Below, piece after piece: positions 48,140 through 56,344 of a stretch of 64,000 bases of DNA (positions within the stretch are counted from its first letter, which is position 1; every line of letters begins with the position of its first letter). Origin of the DNA: Bradyrhizobium genosp. L (GTDB taxonomy: Bacteria > Pseudomonadota > Alphaproteobacteria > Rhizobiales > Xanthobacteraceae). Location: positions 6,324,001-6,388,000 of the forward strand of contig NZ_CP061378.1 of the NCBI RefSeq assembly GCF_015624485.1, written 5' to 3'. The notes under the pieces are model-generated. The model saw nothing but the letters and a program-made list of their open reading frames with translations. It searched no databases and had not been told where the DNA came from. Position numbers and translations under genes: made by a program.

Positions 48140-48373
48140 ATGGGCGAGTCCTACGGCACCAGATTCACCGTCGTTGAGCTGACGGCTGACGACACTAAAA
48201 CGCAGATTTGGGTTGCGCTCGCCAAGCCAAGTCAGGCGCTGACGCTGGTGCTGGCCGAGGCTCCGGAGGGCGCCACCGCTCAAGTCTTGGACCTGGCGCT
48301 AACGGACGAGCAGCAAAAACTGTTCGAAGAGCTTAGGCTGGAGCCGGGGGATGTTCACAGGATAGATAAGTAG
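48140..48373 (+). CDS. Second protein of cassette copy B, unknown function
   Basis: A 77-residue protein: MGESYGTRFTVVELTADDTK, TQIWVALAKPSQALTLVLAE, APEGATAQVLDLALTDEQQK. It is the close paralogue of the product at 2372-2623; even the bases just upstream (TTGG-TGT before the ATG) are shared, so the cassette was copied with its leader. No known motif. With its neighbour it forms a recurrent two-gene unit. Confidence 0.7.
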   Translation: MGESYGTRFTVVELTADDTKTQIWVALAKPSQALTLVLAEAPEGATAQVLDLALTDEQQKLFEELRLEPGDVHRIDK

Positions 48374-48510
48374 GCGCCCATATATCTTTGAACCTTTCCT
48401 CGGCCCGACAAGACGGATCAATATCTGGGATTTTGTTCGTACCCTCTCGGGGCTAGACGGCCGCGCCGCCTGTAAGATTTTCAAACGGGCGGCGTAGCTT
48501 TGTGAGCCGC

Positions 48511-48759
48511 CTACGCAGGCCTGCGCCGATCGGCCTCTGCCCTATTCGCAGCCTTAAGCTGGCCATCAATGTACTCAGCCACGTCACCCACTTCCTCGCG
48601 CAGTGCCTCCTCAGTGATGCCCTGCCCCTTGGCGGCCTCGACAATGCGCCGCGTGAGTTCGGCCACGTCCTGAGATGCGCCGGCTGTTCGATATTGCTCC
48701 ACAGCGTGCACGCTATTCTCAACCCAGAAATCGATAAACTCTCGTGCCTTTGCGCTCAT
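48511..48759 (-). CDS. DUF768-type small protein
   Basis: An 82-residue protein: MSAKAREFIDFWVENSVHAV, ELTRRIVEAAKGQGITEEAL, REEVGDVAEYIDGQLKAANR. The layout (FI-x-x-W-x-x-N ... A-x2-GI-x3-x-EE-x-GD) is that of DUF768, common in Bradyrhizobium and Mesorhizobium. Helical; function unknown. It stands alone between two transcription units. Confidence 0.65.
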   Translation of the reverse strand: MSAKAREFIDFWVENSVHAVEQYRTAGASQDVAELTRRIVEAAKGQGITEEALREEVGDVAEYIDGQLKAANRAEADRRRPA

Positions 48760-48888
48760 GATTTCTGTCCCTGACCGTCTCCCTGATATCGGATACGTTC
48801 AGAAAATATCAATCAGGTGCGCTATCTCGGAACTAATAGCGCTCTTCCGCGTTACGCGCACGCCGAACAGATTTGCGGGGGAGCGCAA

Positions 48889-48981
48889 ATGCGAGCAGAG
48901 CGACTATTACAGTTCGCCATCGTGGGGTTGTTTGTTTTTTCGGCCGTCTTGACGACTATGCTGGTCTTGGGCGGCCCGTGA
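48889..48981 (+). CDS. Very small single-pass membrane protein, 30 aa
   Basis: MRAERLLQFAIVGLFVFSAV, LTTMLVLGGP. Nearly the whole protein is one membrane segment after a short basic start. GGGGGAG lies five bases before the ATG, which supports translation. Function unknown; too short for family assignment. Confidence 0.4.
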   Translation: MRAERLLQFAIVGLFVFSAVLTTMLVLGGP

Positions 48982-49030
48982 TGACCCGGAAGCAGCAGTG
49001 CTCGACGCGGGTCGTCTTGCGCTCGCAACC

Positions 49031-49321
49031 TTAGTCTTTCTCTGCCGTTCGCTTCCGCAAAACGGTCAACCGGCCGCTGACTGCGGCCTCGGTGCGCCCC
49101 AGCTTCTGGGCGATCTCGCGCAGCGTCAAACCCGTCTCGCGAATCAACTGTAAAAGCCTTTGTTCTTCTTCTGCGGACCATAGCTTAGTTGGCAAAACCA
49201 TCCACCTTGAGTGAGCCTCGTCCCCGTCCTTATGCACGAGCGAGTGCAGAATATCCGCCGCGCTCTTCAGATTCGAAATTTTCACCTGAGTATCCGAAAG
49301 ATCAACCAAGTGGTCGTTCAT
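49031..49321 (-). CDS. SANT/Myb-like small DNA-binding protein
   Basis: About 96 residues from ATG 49321. The C-terminal half, KLWSAEEEQRLLQLIRETGL, TLREIAQKLGRTEAAVSGRL, TVLRKRTAEKD, is a SANT/Myb-like or sigma-region-4-like helix-turn-helix. The N-terminal half is helical. It is divergent from the XRE gene at 49450, and the GTAGC half-site array lies between them. Regulation of one by the other is plausible. Related small proteins are at 20969-21184 and 54459-54635. Confidence 0.65.
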   Translation of the reverse strand: MNDHLVDLSDTQVKISNLKSAADILHSLVHKDGDEAHSRWMVLPTKLWSAEEEQRLLQLIRETGLTLREIAQKLGRTEAAVSGRLTVLRKRTAEKD

Positions 49322-49349
49322 TTCCGCCGACACCATTGCAATTTCCCCA

Positions 49350-49422
49350 GTAGCGGAATCGCTACACTGTAGCCATAATGTCAGTTGTTGCTACGTCAAG
49401 TCGTTTTCGCTACGAAGTAGCG
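49350..49422. promoter_or_regulatory. Array of six GTAGC/GCTAC half-sites
   Basis: GTAGCG (49350) and CGCTAC (49360) form a palindrome with a 4-base spacer; CGCTAC (49408) and GTAGCG (49417) form one with a 3-base spacer; single half-sites stand at 49369 (GTAGC) and 49390 (GCTAC). The array lies between divergent regulator genes, directly upstream of the XRE start at 49450. It is a candidate operator, probably autoregulatory. Confidence 0.6.
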
Positions 49423-49449
49423 GATACGAACACGACCTTTGGGGCATTA

Positions 49450-49686
49450 ATGATTTCCGCTTCGCAATCTCGCATGGCTCGCGCCGCCCTAAATCTCGGA
49501 GTCCGCGAGGTCGCAGAGGCCGCCAGCGTATCGACCAATACCATCACCAGGCTAGAGCGCGGCGAGGAGCTGCTGCCCAGAACTGTGGCTGATATCCGCG
49601 CCGCATTCGAGGCGGCAGGAGTTGTCTTCCTCGAAGACGGCGAGTTGATTGATGGCGGCGCCGGTGTGAGGCTTGCGCGAAAGTAG
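49450..49686 (+). CDS. XRE-family transcriptional regulator
   Basis: A 78-residue repressor: MISASQSRMARAALNLGVRE, VAEAASVSTNTITRLERGEE, LLPRTVADIRAAFEAAGVVF, LEDGELIDGGAGVRL. Same subfamily as the protein at 44301-44552. A longer frame begins at 49378, but that would put the coding region over the half-site array, and similarity starts only at 49450. The likely ligand is unknown. Its probable operator is the array just upstream. Confidence 0.8.
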   Translation: MISASQSRMARAALNLGVREVAEAASVSTNTITRLERGEELLPRTVADIRAAFEAAGVVFLEDGELIDGGAGVRLARK

Positions 49687-49893
49687 AGTTGCGATAGGCC
49701 TGTGTTGCGCAGTGAGGAGACCTGCGGGTTGTTGTAGAATGGGGCAAACGGACAAGCCATGAAGCTACCATCGTAACCAGCGGCATGTGGAGATCATATG
49801 CGAGATCATGGTGGTGGTGGCGATCCTCATTACGGTTATGGGCTGGCATATTTGAGGTACCCCACCCCGAGTTGGGGCTGAAGGCAAAAAATA

Positions 49894-50124
49894 GTGGATT
49901 TCATAAAGGCCGCGATAGGATCGTTGCAACTGCCGCACTGGCTCATTGCGGCGGGCGCGCTGCTGTTGGTTGCCGGCCTGATTGGGCGTGGGATCAATCG
50001 CAGGCAGTTGGATAAAGCCGATCGAGACAGCGCGCCGAGCGCTGAGCCTCGTCCACCAGCACCGCCGCTGCCAGATCTACTCGACTCTAGGCCGCGGAAG
50101 GATCGGCGCCAAAATCCCAGGTAA
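49894..50124 (+). CDS. Small membrane protein with proline-rich tail
   Basis: A 76-residue protein starting at GTG 49894: MDFIKAAIGSLQLPHWLIAA, GALLLVAGLIGRG (one membrane segment), then INRRQLDKADRDSAPSAEPR and a Pro/Arg-rich tail. No family recognised. The tail suggests a protein-binding function on the cytoplasmic side. Confidence 0.45.
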   Translation: MDFIKAAIGSLQLPHWLIAAGALLLVAGLIGRGINRRQLDKADRDSAPSAEPRPPAPPLPDLLDSRPRKDRRQNPR

Positions 50125-50286
50125 CCACGTCCGAGAGCGCCGCCAAGAAGTAGGAGTTGCCCCCGCAACTCCCCTCGATCTAGGGTAGCGGGCACGCGGG
50201 CTATGTTGCCGCGCGGCGCATCACAGTTGATATCAAGCCGAGAAAGAGTGGCTCGGACGACAGCGGCGAAACGGCGATGGGTCTAA

Positions 50287-50640
50287 ATGAATCACCAAAC
50301 GAATGCCCAAGGCAGGAATGCAGTCACGCCGGCCTGCCACGATTGCTCCGGCCAAGTATCGTTCAGCGCGCGAGCCTGCCCGCACTGCGGCTCGACAGAG
50401 CCCTTCGGTCCGCATCGACTGACCGTGAGAGAGGCACGCCGTCATAGGATTGAGGAACGCAATGACAGGCTGCTGATTCTAATGACGGTCGGATTTGCCA
50501 TAGTTGGTGGGCTCTACGGTATAGAAACAAGTTCAAGCGCGCTTGGTGCCATCATCTCAGCACCGTTCTACGGTCTCCTTGGCGCTGCGATCGCCGCGCC
50601 ACTCGCCTTCGCAATCAACGTTACACGCAGTTGGCGGTAG
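50287..50640 (+). CDS. Zinc-ribbon protein with two membrane segments
   Basis: A 117-residue protein. An N-terminal zinc ribbon (PACHDCSGQVSFSARACPHC, GSTEPFGPH) is followed by LLILMTVGFAIVGGLYGIE and AIISAPFYGLLGAAIAAPLA, two membrane segments. Ribbon-plus-membrane proteins often sense or recruit partners at the membrane. A broken ribbon of the same type is at 51783-51905. It lies 35 bases upstream of the next gene on the same strand. Confidence 0.6.
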   Translation: MNHQTNAQGRNAVTPACHDCSGQVSFSARACPHCGSTEPFGPHRLTVREARRHRIEERNDRLLILMTVGFAIVGGLYGIETSSSALGAIISAPFYGLLGAAIAAPLAFAINVTRSWR

Positions 50641-50675
50641 GGCCTCAGCAAAAACTCACAGTGCTTGGAAACACG

Positions 50676-51121
50676 ATGACACTTACAAGCATTGCCCTTG
50701 GATTATTGTCGGGTTTTATCGGCTGGATACTCACCGAGTTTGTCGCAAAGCCGTTCCGTCGCGGCCTAGACTTGGTAATCGAAGTTCGAACAATGGCGAT
50801 CATCTTCGATAACGTCCCAACGCGCTATCGAACACAATCAACGGACGGCTACGGCCCTTTCTTCGGCACAGAAGCAACAAAAGAAGACCTTGATCGCTTG
50901 CGCGCTGCCGAAGAAGGCTACCGCGAATAGGTGCAAAGCTTCAGGCGTTCGCTAAGACAGAGCCGCTGGCAACCTGGGCGCTTCGTTTATTGGGCATCAA
51001 GGTTTCGGAAGCAGGAGTGGCACTGTTATCCGTGTCGAATACCATTGGCGTTTATGGACAAGAGCGGCGAGATTCAAAAGCGCGGCTTGAGGCTGCAATA
51101 CGAATTCATTCCCTGCGTTAG
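50676..51121 (+). pseudogene. Membrane-anchored helical protein gene, frameshifted
   Basis: From ATG 50676 (GGAAA upstream): MTLTSIALGLLSGFIGWILT, EFVAKPFRRGLDLVIEVRTM, IIFDNVPTRYR, then RLRAAEEGYR and a stop at 50930. In another frame the sequence continues GAKLQAFAKTEPLATWALRL, LGIKVSEAGVALLSVSNTIG, to HSLR at 51121, which reads as the natural continuation. One indel near 50926 separates the halves. The intact protein would be ~150 residues with one N-terminal membrane segment. Confidence 0.65.
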
Positions 51122-51282
51122 CGGCCGCGGTCGTCTGGCGGTAATAGCTTGAGGTGGATGGTCATTCCCTGCTCCGATAATAACGCTAGCGCTGGGAGTC
51201 ATCGGCCTCAAATGCAACTAAAGGCTTAGTTGCCGCCCAACGCCCACTCGATCTAAAATTGCGGATTGTCTGGGGGATTATT

Positions 51283-51774
51283 ATGAAAATTATTGTTGCG
51301 CTTGGCGGCGCCCTTTTGCTCGCCGGTTGCGTTGCTCAAGCTGAAACCGTGCCCGAAGATCCGCTTGTTTGGGGACGCGTCGATTGCCAGCGATTGGCGG
51401 ACAATCCCGTTCTTCAGGTCGACTTTGAACAAGCAAGGACCATTTGCTCCTCGCGCGGACAGGCTGCCTCGATCGCGACAACCGCAAATATGCCGGATGG
51501 GCACGGCCTTGCCGGTGCTCTTGTCGCAGGCATGAACAAGGGTGTCGTCGGCAGCCAAATCGGCAACGCAACTGTTGCTGGATGCATGGGAGAAATGGGC
51601 TATCTCATGAAAACGAGGAGCGAACACCTCGCGATGTGTGAAGCCGTGTTAGAGCATAGGAAGAGGACCGCTTCAGTTCCGGCAGCTCCCAAGAGCACGA
51701 AACCAGCGCCGAAATTGCCAAGCCTGGCCGCGATCGTTAACGCTCCGACAAACGCTACGTCAGGACCGAAGTGA
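51283..51774 (+). CDS. Small lipoprotein
   Basis: A 163-residue protein from ATG 51283, with GGGGA upstream. MKIIVALGGALLLAGCVAQA is a lipoprotein signal peptide with lipobox LAGC (lipidated Cys16). The mature part has four further cysteines (DCQRLADN, TICSSRGQ, VAGCMGEMG, LAMCEAV), a Gly-rich segment (GLAGALVAGMNKGVVGSQIG) that could insert in a membrane, and a Pro/Lys tail. It would sit in the cell envelope. No family recognised. Confidence 0.7.
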   Translation: MKIIVALGGALLLAGCVAQAETVPEDPLVWGRVDCQRLADNPVLQVDFEQARTICSSRGQAASIATTANMPDGHGLAGALVAGMNKGVVGSQIGNATVAGCMGEMGYLMKTRSEHLAMCEAVLEHRKRTASVPAAPKSTKPAPKLPSLAAIVNAPTNATSGPK

Positions 51775-51782
51775 AGCCTCGG

Positions 51783-51905
51783 CCCCGCAGCGCTGCAGTG
51801 ACACCCGCCGCCTGCCACGGCTGCGGCGATGGCGTATCCTCAGTGCTGCATCTTGTCCGCGCTGCGGCTCGACCGAGCAGAAAGCTCCAACAATCCGCTT
51901 CTAAG
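51783..51905 (+). pseudogene. Zinc-ribbon relic related to 50287-50640
   Basis: TPAACHGCGDGVSS in one frame and SCPRCGSTEQKAP in the next match the two knuckles of the ribbon PACHDCSGQVS...CPHCGSTEP of the protein at 50287. The membrane part is missing. A partial, frameshifted duplicate. Confidence 0.5.
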
Positions 51906-52028
51906 ACCGACTGGACCCGTCTCGCCCAGCAACGCGTCAATTTGACGGAACCTGTTAAGCATACGATCTAGCTTGGCGATCCTTGCCTCGATCTGCAACT
52001 TGTCACTGCAATGTCGTGTGCGTGGCAT
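51840..52028 (-). CDS. Possible small coiled-coil protein
   Basis: MPRTRHCSDKLQIEARIAKL, DRMLNRFRQIDALLGETGPV. A heptad-like first half suggests a coiled coil; the second half overlaps the zinc-ribbon relic on the other strand and is doubtful. No family recognised. Confidence 0.35.
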   Translation of the reverse strand: MPRTRHCSDKLQIEARIAKLDRMLNRFRQIDALLGETGPVGLRSGLLELSARSSRSADKMQH

Positions 52029-52181
52029 GATCTGACGCCGCATTTAACCTCGCTCCGAATAAATAGAATAAAACAAGGCCTAGTTTACAGATTTCCACAA
52101 GCTTGTTGATACCGATCAACTACGGTCCGCATTGCTGACGTAACCATCCAATTCATTCGCCCCGACCAGCCCCCCAACCCT

Positions 52182-53285
52182 TCAAGCCAGCACCCGCCTC
52201 GCCTTGGCATCCCTGACCGTCGAAACAATGCGGCCGGGCAATGTAGCGTCATGCTGCGCCAGCGCGGCTTTGATAAGCGCCACCGTCTTATCGCTGGCGT
52301 CGCCCTGAATGACCACCGTGCTGCCAGCGTTGACATTAACCCCACCGCCTCCGCCATTCCTAAGAATGTCGTTCGGGATAACCTGCGCGCCCTTGGGGAT
52401 GTTCAAAATCTCAGGACCGTTCTCGCCAACGAGCGACATGCCGCCCGGCGCGTTGTCTGTGCCTGAAGCGAACCCCGGCCCGTAGAATGCGCCGCCCGTC
52501 CCACTCGCCAGTGTGGCATTGGAGGCGTTAATCGCGGAAGTGTTCGACGCGGGACTACCACCAACACCCAACAGCCCAAGCAGACCACCACCCGACGTGC
52601 CACCAAACGCCGATGACCACAGATTATCGGCCGCCATCTGCGCGAGTTTGTCAGCAATCTTGCCGAGAGCACTGACGCCGGCAGTCTTAAGCGCATCCAT
52701 CGCAGAAGCGCCGTTGCGGATCTGGGGTTCAAAGTCGACCAGGAATCCGCTGTTGACCTGCTGGCCTAACTGGCCGAGTTGCTGGATTGTACTGTTGAAG
52801 CGCAGCGACGCCGCTTCGCTTGATCTTAGCGCAGCCGGGATGTCATCGCCGTAGATGCCCTTAAGCTGATTGGCAATGGCAAGGTCTTGCGGAGTCAGCA
52901 ATGCGGTCTGCTGGCCACGCGAGATGTCAGACGCCACTTTAGCCTTGGCGAGCGCGTCGGCTGCCTCAGCAGCGTCCTGCGCCAGATCTTGCATCTGGTC
53001 CAAGACTTTTTGCGTGACCGGAATCCCGGCTTGCTGGGCTGCAGTCAGAAGCTGGGCGTTCGCTTTAGCTTCCTCGGTGGCAGCCGCGCCCTGCCCTTGC
53101 GCGTTGGCCTCAGCCGTTAGGCGCGCCGTGTACTTTTCGAGCGACTCCTTGGCTCGGTCGTAGGAGTCGGCGGCATCGCCGCCGGTTTTCCTGGCAGGAA
53201 TCTTCGTCTTTATATCGTCAGCGTCTTGTTCTGCGTCAGACGCCGCGTCCGCGGCAGCCCACTGCTTTTTGAAAGCAGCATTCAT
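52182..53285 (-). CDS. Phage tail tape-measure protein, C-terminal part
   Basis: A 367-residue protein. Helical first half (AEANAQGQGAAATEEAKANA, LAKAKVASDISRGQQTALLT), then the typical tape-measure end: LWSSAFGGTSGGGLLGLLGV, FYGPGFASGTDNAPGGMSLV, GENGPEILNIPKGAQVIPND. The tape measure sets tail length in long-tailed phages. Its start overlaps the stop of the N-terminal part by 4 bases in another frame, so this was probably one gene split by a shift. No portal, capsid or large terminase gene remains nearby. Confidence 0.75.
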   Translation of the reverse strand: MNAAFKKQWAAADAASDAEQDADDIKTKIPARKTGGDAADSYDRAKESLEKYTARLTAEANAQGQGAAATEEAKANAQLLTAAQQAGIPVTQKVLDQMQDLAQDAAEAADALAKAKVASDISRGQQTALLTPQDLAIANQLKGIYGDDIPAALRSSEAASLRFNSTIQQLGQLGQQVNSGFLVDFEPQIRNGASAMDALKTAGVSALGKIADKLAQMAADNLWSSAFGGTSGGGLLGLLGVGGSPASNTSAINASNATLASGTGGAFYGPGFASGTDNAPGGMSLVGENGPEILNIPKGAQVIPNDILRNGGGGGVNVNAGSTVVIQGDASDKTVALIKAALAQHDATLPGRIVSTVRDAKARRVLA

Positions 53286-54361
53286 CTGCTCTTCAGATGG
53301 ATATATCGATATATCGGCTCGACAATCTGACTAGCTGCATAGCCGGATATCGTTTTCGCCGCCTCTTCTGGCGACTGTATCTTTACGCTTGCTGCGAATG
53401 CCGCACCAAGAGCGGTCCAGGTGCTTACCGAAAACGCTGGTGAATTCTCAAACTCTTGAATCGCGTTGTGAAGATTGTCGGTGTCGATCTTGATAACGCG
53501 CGTATCTGACACACCCGTTGGTTCTGCCAGCCCCTTCAACGCAGCATCGCTGCTGGCCTGGATATCCGAGCGACCCGGAAGGTTTTTTAAAAGCTTGGCA
53601 CCCTTCTCAATCAGATTGTCGAAGAGCGGAACCAGGTCAACGAGCGCAGATCGCAGATACGTAGAAAAGGACTCCGAACTGTTCTTCCATTTCTTATCGA
53701 AATCAGCCGCACGCTCAACAATATCGCTATCGATTACTGATCCTGCGTCCTGAGCGGCGCCCTCTAGCTTGTTGAGGCCGGCGGATCCCTGATCCAGCAG
53801 CGGAACCCAATCCTTTGCGAGGCCAAGCATGCCGGCGATGACCGACTTGTCCGCCGGAGTGTTCGAGTTCCTTATGAGGTCAGCGCCAGCCGAAAGAAGC
53901 TGGTTGATCGTAATAAGTTGACCGGCCTGGTTCTTATACTGAACACCGTTTGCGTCGAGCAGCTTTGTCAGCGAGTTCTCGTTGACCAGTGCATCATTGA
54001 GCAGCTTGCCGGCATTCTGGAGCCCCGCCAAAGAATCAGAATTGCCGATGCCAACGGTCGATGCGGCATACTGAAGTTTCTGGACCTGGTCTGTCGTTGT
54101 ACTAAGATACCTGGCAGCATCCGCAACGCTCGCCAATTGGCTGTTGACGCTGATCAGCGCAGCCACAAGGCCGGTAACGGCTCCTGCTGCGCCGGTAGCT
54201 GCGGCGCCGAGCGCGGCAAAGCCGCCAAAGTCTGGATTCAGACTCGCAAACGACTGCTCGATCCGACTAATAGCGCTATCCGCCATGTCACCGGCCGTAT
54301 TCATATCGGCCGCGAACGCGTCGAGCTTGGCTCCGAGTTGGACTACTAGATCTGTGGACAT
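53282..54361 (-). CDS. Phage tail tape-measure protein, N-terminal part
   Basis: A 359-residue protein: MSTDLVVQLGAKLDAFAADM, NTAGDMADSAISRIEQSFAS, then a membrane-like Ala/Gly run (ALGAAATGAAGAVTGLVAAL) and RYLSTTTDQVQKLQYAASTV. This is the normal first half of a tape-measure protein. It ends EPIYRYIHLKSR at a palindromic AT-rich spot (53300-53315), where the second part takes over in another frame. Confidence 0.75.
   Translation of the reverse strand: MSTDLVVQLGAKLDAFAADMNTAGDMADSAISRIEQSFASLNPDFGGFAALGAAATGAAGAVTGLVAALISVNSQLASVADAARYLSTTTDQVQKLQYAASTVGIGNSDSLAGLQNAGKLLNDALVNENSLTKLLDANGVQYKNQAGQLITINQLLSAGADLIRNSNTPADKSVIAGMLGLAKDWVPLLDQGSAGLNKLEGAAQDAGSVIDSDIVERAADFDKKWKNSSESFSTYLRSALVDLVPLFDNLIEKGAKLLKNLPGRSDIQASSDAALKGLAEPTGVSDTRVIKIDTDNLHNAIQEFENSPAFSVSTWTALGAAFAASVKIQSPEEAAKTISGYAASQIVEPIYRYIHLKSR
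53300..53315. repeat. Perfect 16-base palindrome in the split tape-measure gene
   Basis: GATATATCGATATATC is its own reverse complement. It sits a few codons before the point where the reading frame changes between the two tape-measure parts, so it may be the remains of the event that split the gene. Confidence 0.6.
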
Positions 54362-54458
54362 TAATACTTCCTAGAGTTGAACGTTGCAGAACGCGCACAG
54401 GTTTGAGTTCCCGGTGCCACGTGCTAAAGCGCGCTCCTAACAATGAAGGAGCGCCGAG

Positions 54459-54635
54459 TTGGCCAAAAAGAAAAAGACAATCCGTCGCTGGACGAAGGAT
54501 GATGTTCGCAACCTAAAGACGTTAGCCAAGCAGCGGGCCGGCGTCGCAAAAATTGCAAAAGCACTGAAGCGAACTCCGGCCGCTACGATGGTAAAAGCGT
54601 CGTTGTTGGGCGTCTCGCTCGACACGCGGAGTTGA
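54459..54635 (+). CDS. Small Myb/SANT-like DNA-binding protein, 58 aa
   Basis: A 58-residue protein with TTG start, supported by AGGAG seven bases upstream: MAKKKKTIRRWTKDDVRNLK, TLAKQRAGVAKIAKALKRTP, AATMVKASLLGVSLDTRS. It resembles the protein at 20969-21184 (RRWTPDEIERLK ... VALKRPLQSVVQRARSLGVSL). A basic arm followed by a small helix-turn-helix. Its strand is opposite to the prophage relics, so it may be a later arrival or a phage regulator. Confidence 0.6.
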   Translation: MAKKKKTIRRWTKDDVRNLKTLAKQRAGVAKIAKALKRTPAATMVKASLLGVSLDTRS

Positions 54636-54752
54636 AGCGCCCGCTTGGGGCGCGGCGCGTAGTCCGGGCTAAGGGGTTGGGATAACCGAGGCCGCAACGA
54701 CAGCCGCGTGAGGCGACGCCGAACTAAGTTCGAGCAAGGTTCGCGGCTAAAT

Positions 54753-55196
54753 TCAGGGCCGCTCCCGCCGATGCTTCGTTCCTTGCGGAGCTGGAGCGGT
54801 CTGCGGTGCCGGCGCCGAGGTTTCTGCCCTTGCCGATTCCAACGAATTGACCCGCGCACTTAATGCGCCGAGCTGGTCGGACAACAACTTCTGTTCGCCC
54901 TGTTGTGCTGAAGTCTTCTGTTGAGCGTCGCCGACCTGAGCAGCCAGCTTCTGTTGGTCAGCCTGGATCCCTTGCACCGCCTGCTGTAGAGACGCCAAGG
55001 TCTGCTTAATCTGATCAATGGCAGGGTCCGCAGGAGGAGCTACCGCAGCATGTTCTTGCGAAGCGGCAAGTTTCGTAGTGTTGCTGTAGCTCATCCAAAG
55101 TGCACCGCCAGCGACGACGAGGGCGACGAGCGCGACGAGCAACGGCAGCACCGATCGCGGCCGTGCATCGGCAGACGGTAAAGGGTCGTCGGTCAT
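54753..55196 (-). CDS. Membrane-anchored coiled-coil protein
   Basis: A 147-residue protein. LPLLVALVALVVAGGALWMS (~17-36) is one membrane segment. IDQIKQTLASLQQAVQGIQA, DQQKLAAQVGDAQQKTSAQQ, LLSDQLGALSARVNSLESAR is a long Gln-rich coiled coil, and the end is Pro/Ala-rich. It resembles spanin-like or chaperone-like anchors only in general shape. Within the prophage relic it is the gene between small terminase and tape measure. Confidence 0.6.
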   Translation of the reverse strand: MTDDPLPSADARPRSVLPLLVALVALVVAGGALWMSYSNTTKLAASQEHAAVAPPADPAIDQIKQTLASLQQAVQGIQADQQKLAAQVGDAQQKTSAQQGEQKLLSDQLGALSARVNSLESARAETSAPAPQTAPAPQGTKHRRERP

Positions 55197-55315
55197 GAGG
55201 ATTTCCCCGATTGTGGACGATGTTTAACCATCCAAATCCAGGTTGGTTCCATGTAGCGGCGCGCATTGCTTCGGGAAAGCGTCATTCTGATGAACAAGCC
55301 AGTGCTCGCCGTCGT

Positions 55316-55690
55316 TTAGTCCAACAAATCATCCGGCTCTTCTTCCGGCGACGCCCAAGCCACCTTGCTCGCGTCTGCAGGCGTTGCGCCCATGCTGGCG
55401 AGGCACGACCTCAACAGCGCGAGCGTTTTGGTGCCGACCTCTTGGCCCGCCTGGAGACGAGCACGCATTGTGCAGGCAATTTCCACCAACGCTCGGTGCG
55501 ACCGGTTCAACCAAGGCAGTTCGCCAGCGAATTCGCGCCATGCCGTCCGCTGTGGATCCGTTAGCCACGCTGGAGGATCTCCGATTGCGTCGGCGGTCGG
55601 CTCGTTGCGTTTGCAGCGCTGTGGATTTTTGATGTGACGGCCTTCAATCTTCGCCATGGTCATGGGGGCGCGTAGTCTGGGCATTTTCAC
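55316..55690 (-). CDS. Phage terminase small subunit-like protein
   Basis: A 124-residue protein: GDPPAWLTDPQRTAWREFAG, ELPWLNRSHRALVEIACTMR, LRSCLASMGATPADASKVAW. The pattern (P-x-WL-x2-x-x-x-x-W ... L-T/N-x-D/S-x3-L-x2-x-C-x3-x-R ... L..LG..P..RSKV) is that of P27-type small terminases, which bind the pac or cos site. The large subunit is absent, so it cannot package DNA here. Confidence 0.65.
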   Translation of the reverse strand: MKMPRLRAPMTMAKIEGRHIKNPQRCKRNEPTADAIGDPPAWLTDPQRTAWREFAGELPWLNRSHRALVEIACTMRARLQAGQEVGTKTLALLRSCLASMGATPADASKVAWASPEEEPDDLLD

Positions 55691-55783
55691 CCTGGGGGTC
55701 TGAATTGTGGAAGCGCGTGAAAACCGGAGCGGCCGGTTTTTTAAAAACCATTACTTTAGAAAGTTGCCATACCCCTCCCCGTG

Positions 55784-56344
55784 TCACGACAGGATGGAAC
55801 GAAGCATCTTTACGCCGATACGGCGCCTGGCAGCTTGGTCGTTTGTGACTGCAATGGACCGAAACTTCATTTCCATTTCAGCGCGCCTAGCCGCCACGGT
55901 TTTAGCAGCACGCACGACTGCTCTGTCTGCCACCGGAGCGGCGTAGTTCGCACTTGTTCGCACGTAAGCTGGCCAGGTGACCAACGAAAGCTGCCGCAGA
56001 TCTGCCTTCGTGATCGTACGCAGCGGCGTCTCGTCGTTTGCCCACGACCAGGTCTCTTCGTCGGGGTAAAATGAAATTGAGACCTGGTGTACCAAACCAG
56101 ATCGCACAGATGAAATTGCTTCCTGTCCGTCTGGCGATGTCGGATCTGGCATGAGCGTGTACCAAAGCGCGACTGCATCGGGCTTAACACGAAGCGTTCT
56201 ATTGCTCATCCGACCTAGTGGACGGTCAGGCGAACACACAGCAAAATCAACGAAGGCGATCGATAGTCCGCCGCTCATAACGGCTTGGTTGCAGGCATCC
56301 GCTGGCCGATCCTCATTGCAAGTCAGGAATGTGCCTGCAGGCAA
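55784..56344 (-). CDS. HK97-type prohead protease, degenerate
   Basis: A 186-residue protein. GRMSNRTLRVKPDAVALWYT, LMPDPTSPDGQEAISSVRSG, LVHQVSISFYPDEETWSWAN and TITKADLRQLSLVTWPAYVR are the central blocks of prohead proteases, including the serine in QVSISF. The N-terminal histidine block (WNHD-like) is missing, so the catalytic set looks incomplete. It is the first gene of the prophage relic on this strand. Confidence 0.65.
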   Translation of the reverse strand: MPAGTFLTCNEDRPADACNQAVMSGGLSIAFVDFAVCSPDRPLGRMSNRTLRVKPDAVALWYTLMPDPTSPDGQEAISSVRSGLVHQVSISFYPDEETWSWANDETPLRTITKADLRQLSLVTWPAYVRTSANYAAPVADRAVVRAAKTVAARRAEMEMKFRSIAVTNDQAARRRIGVKMLRSILS

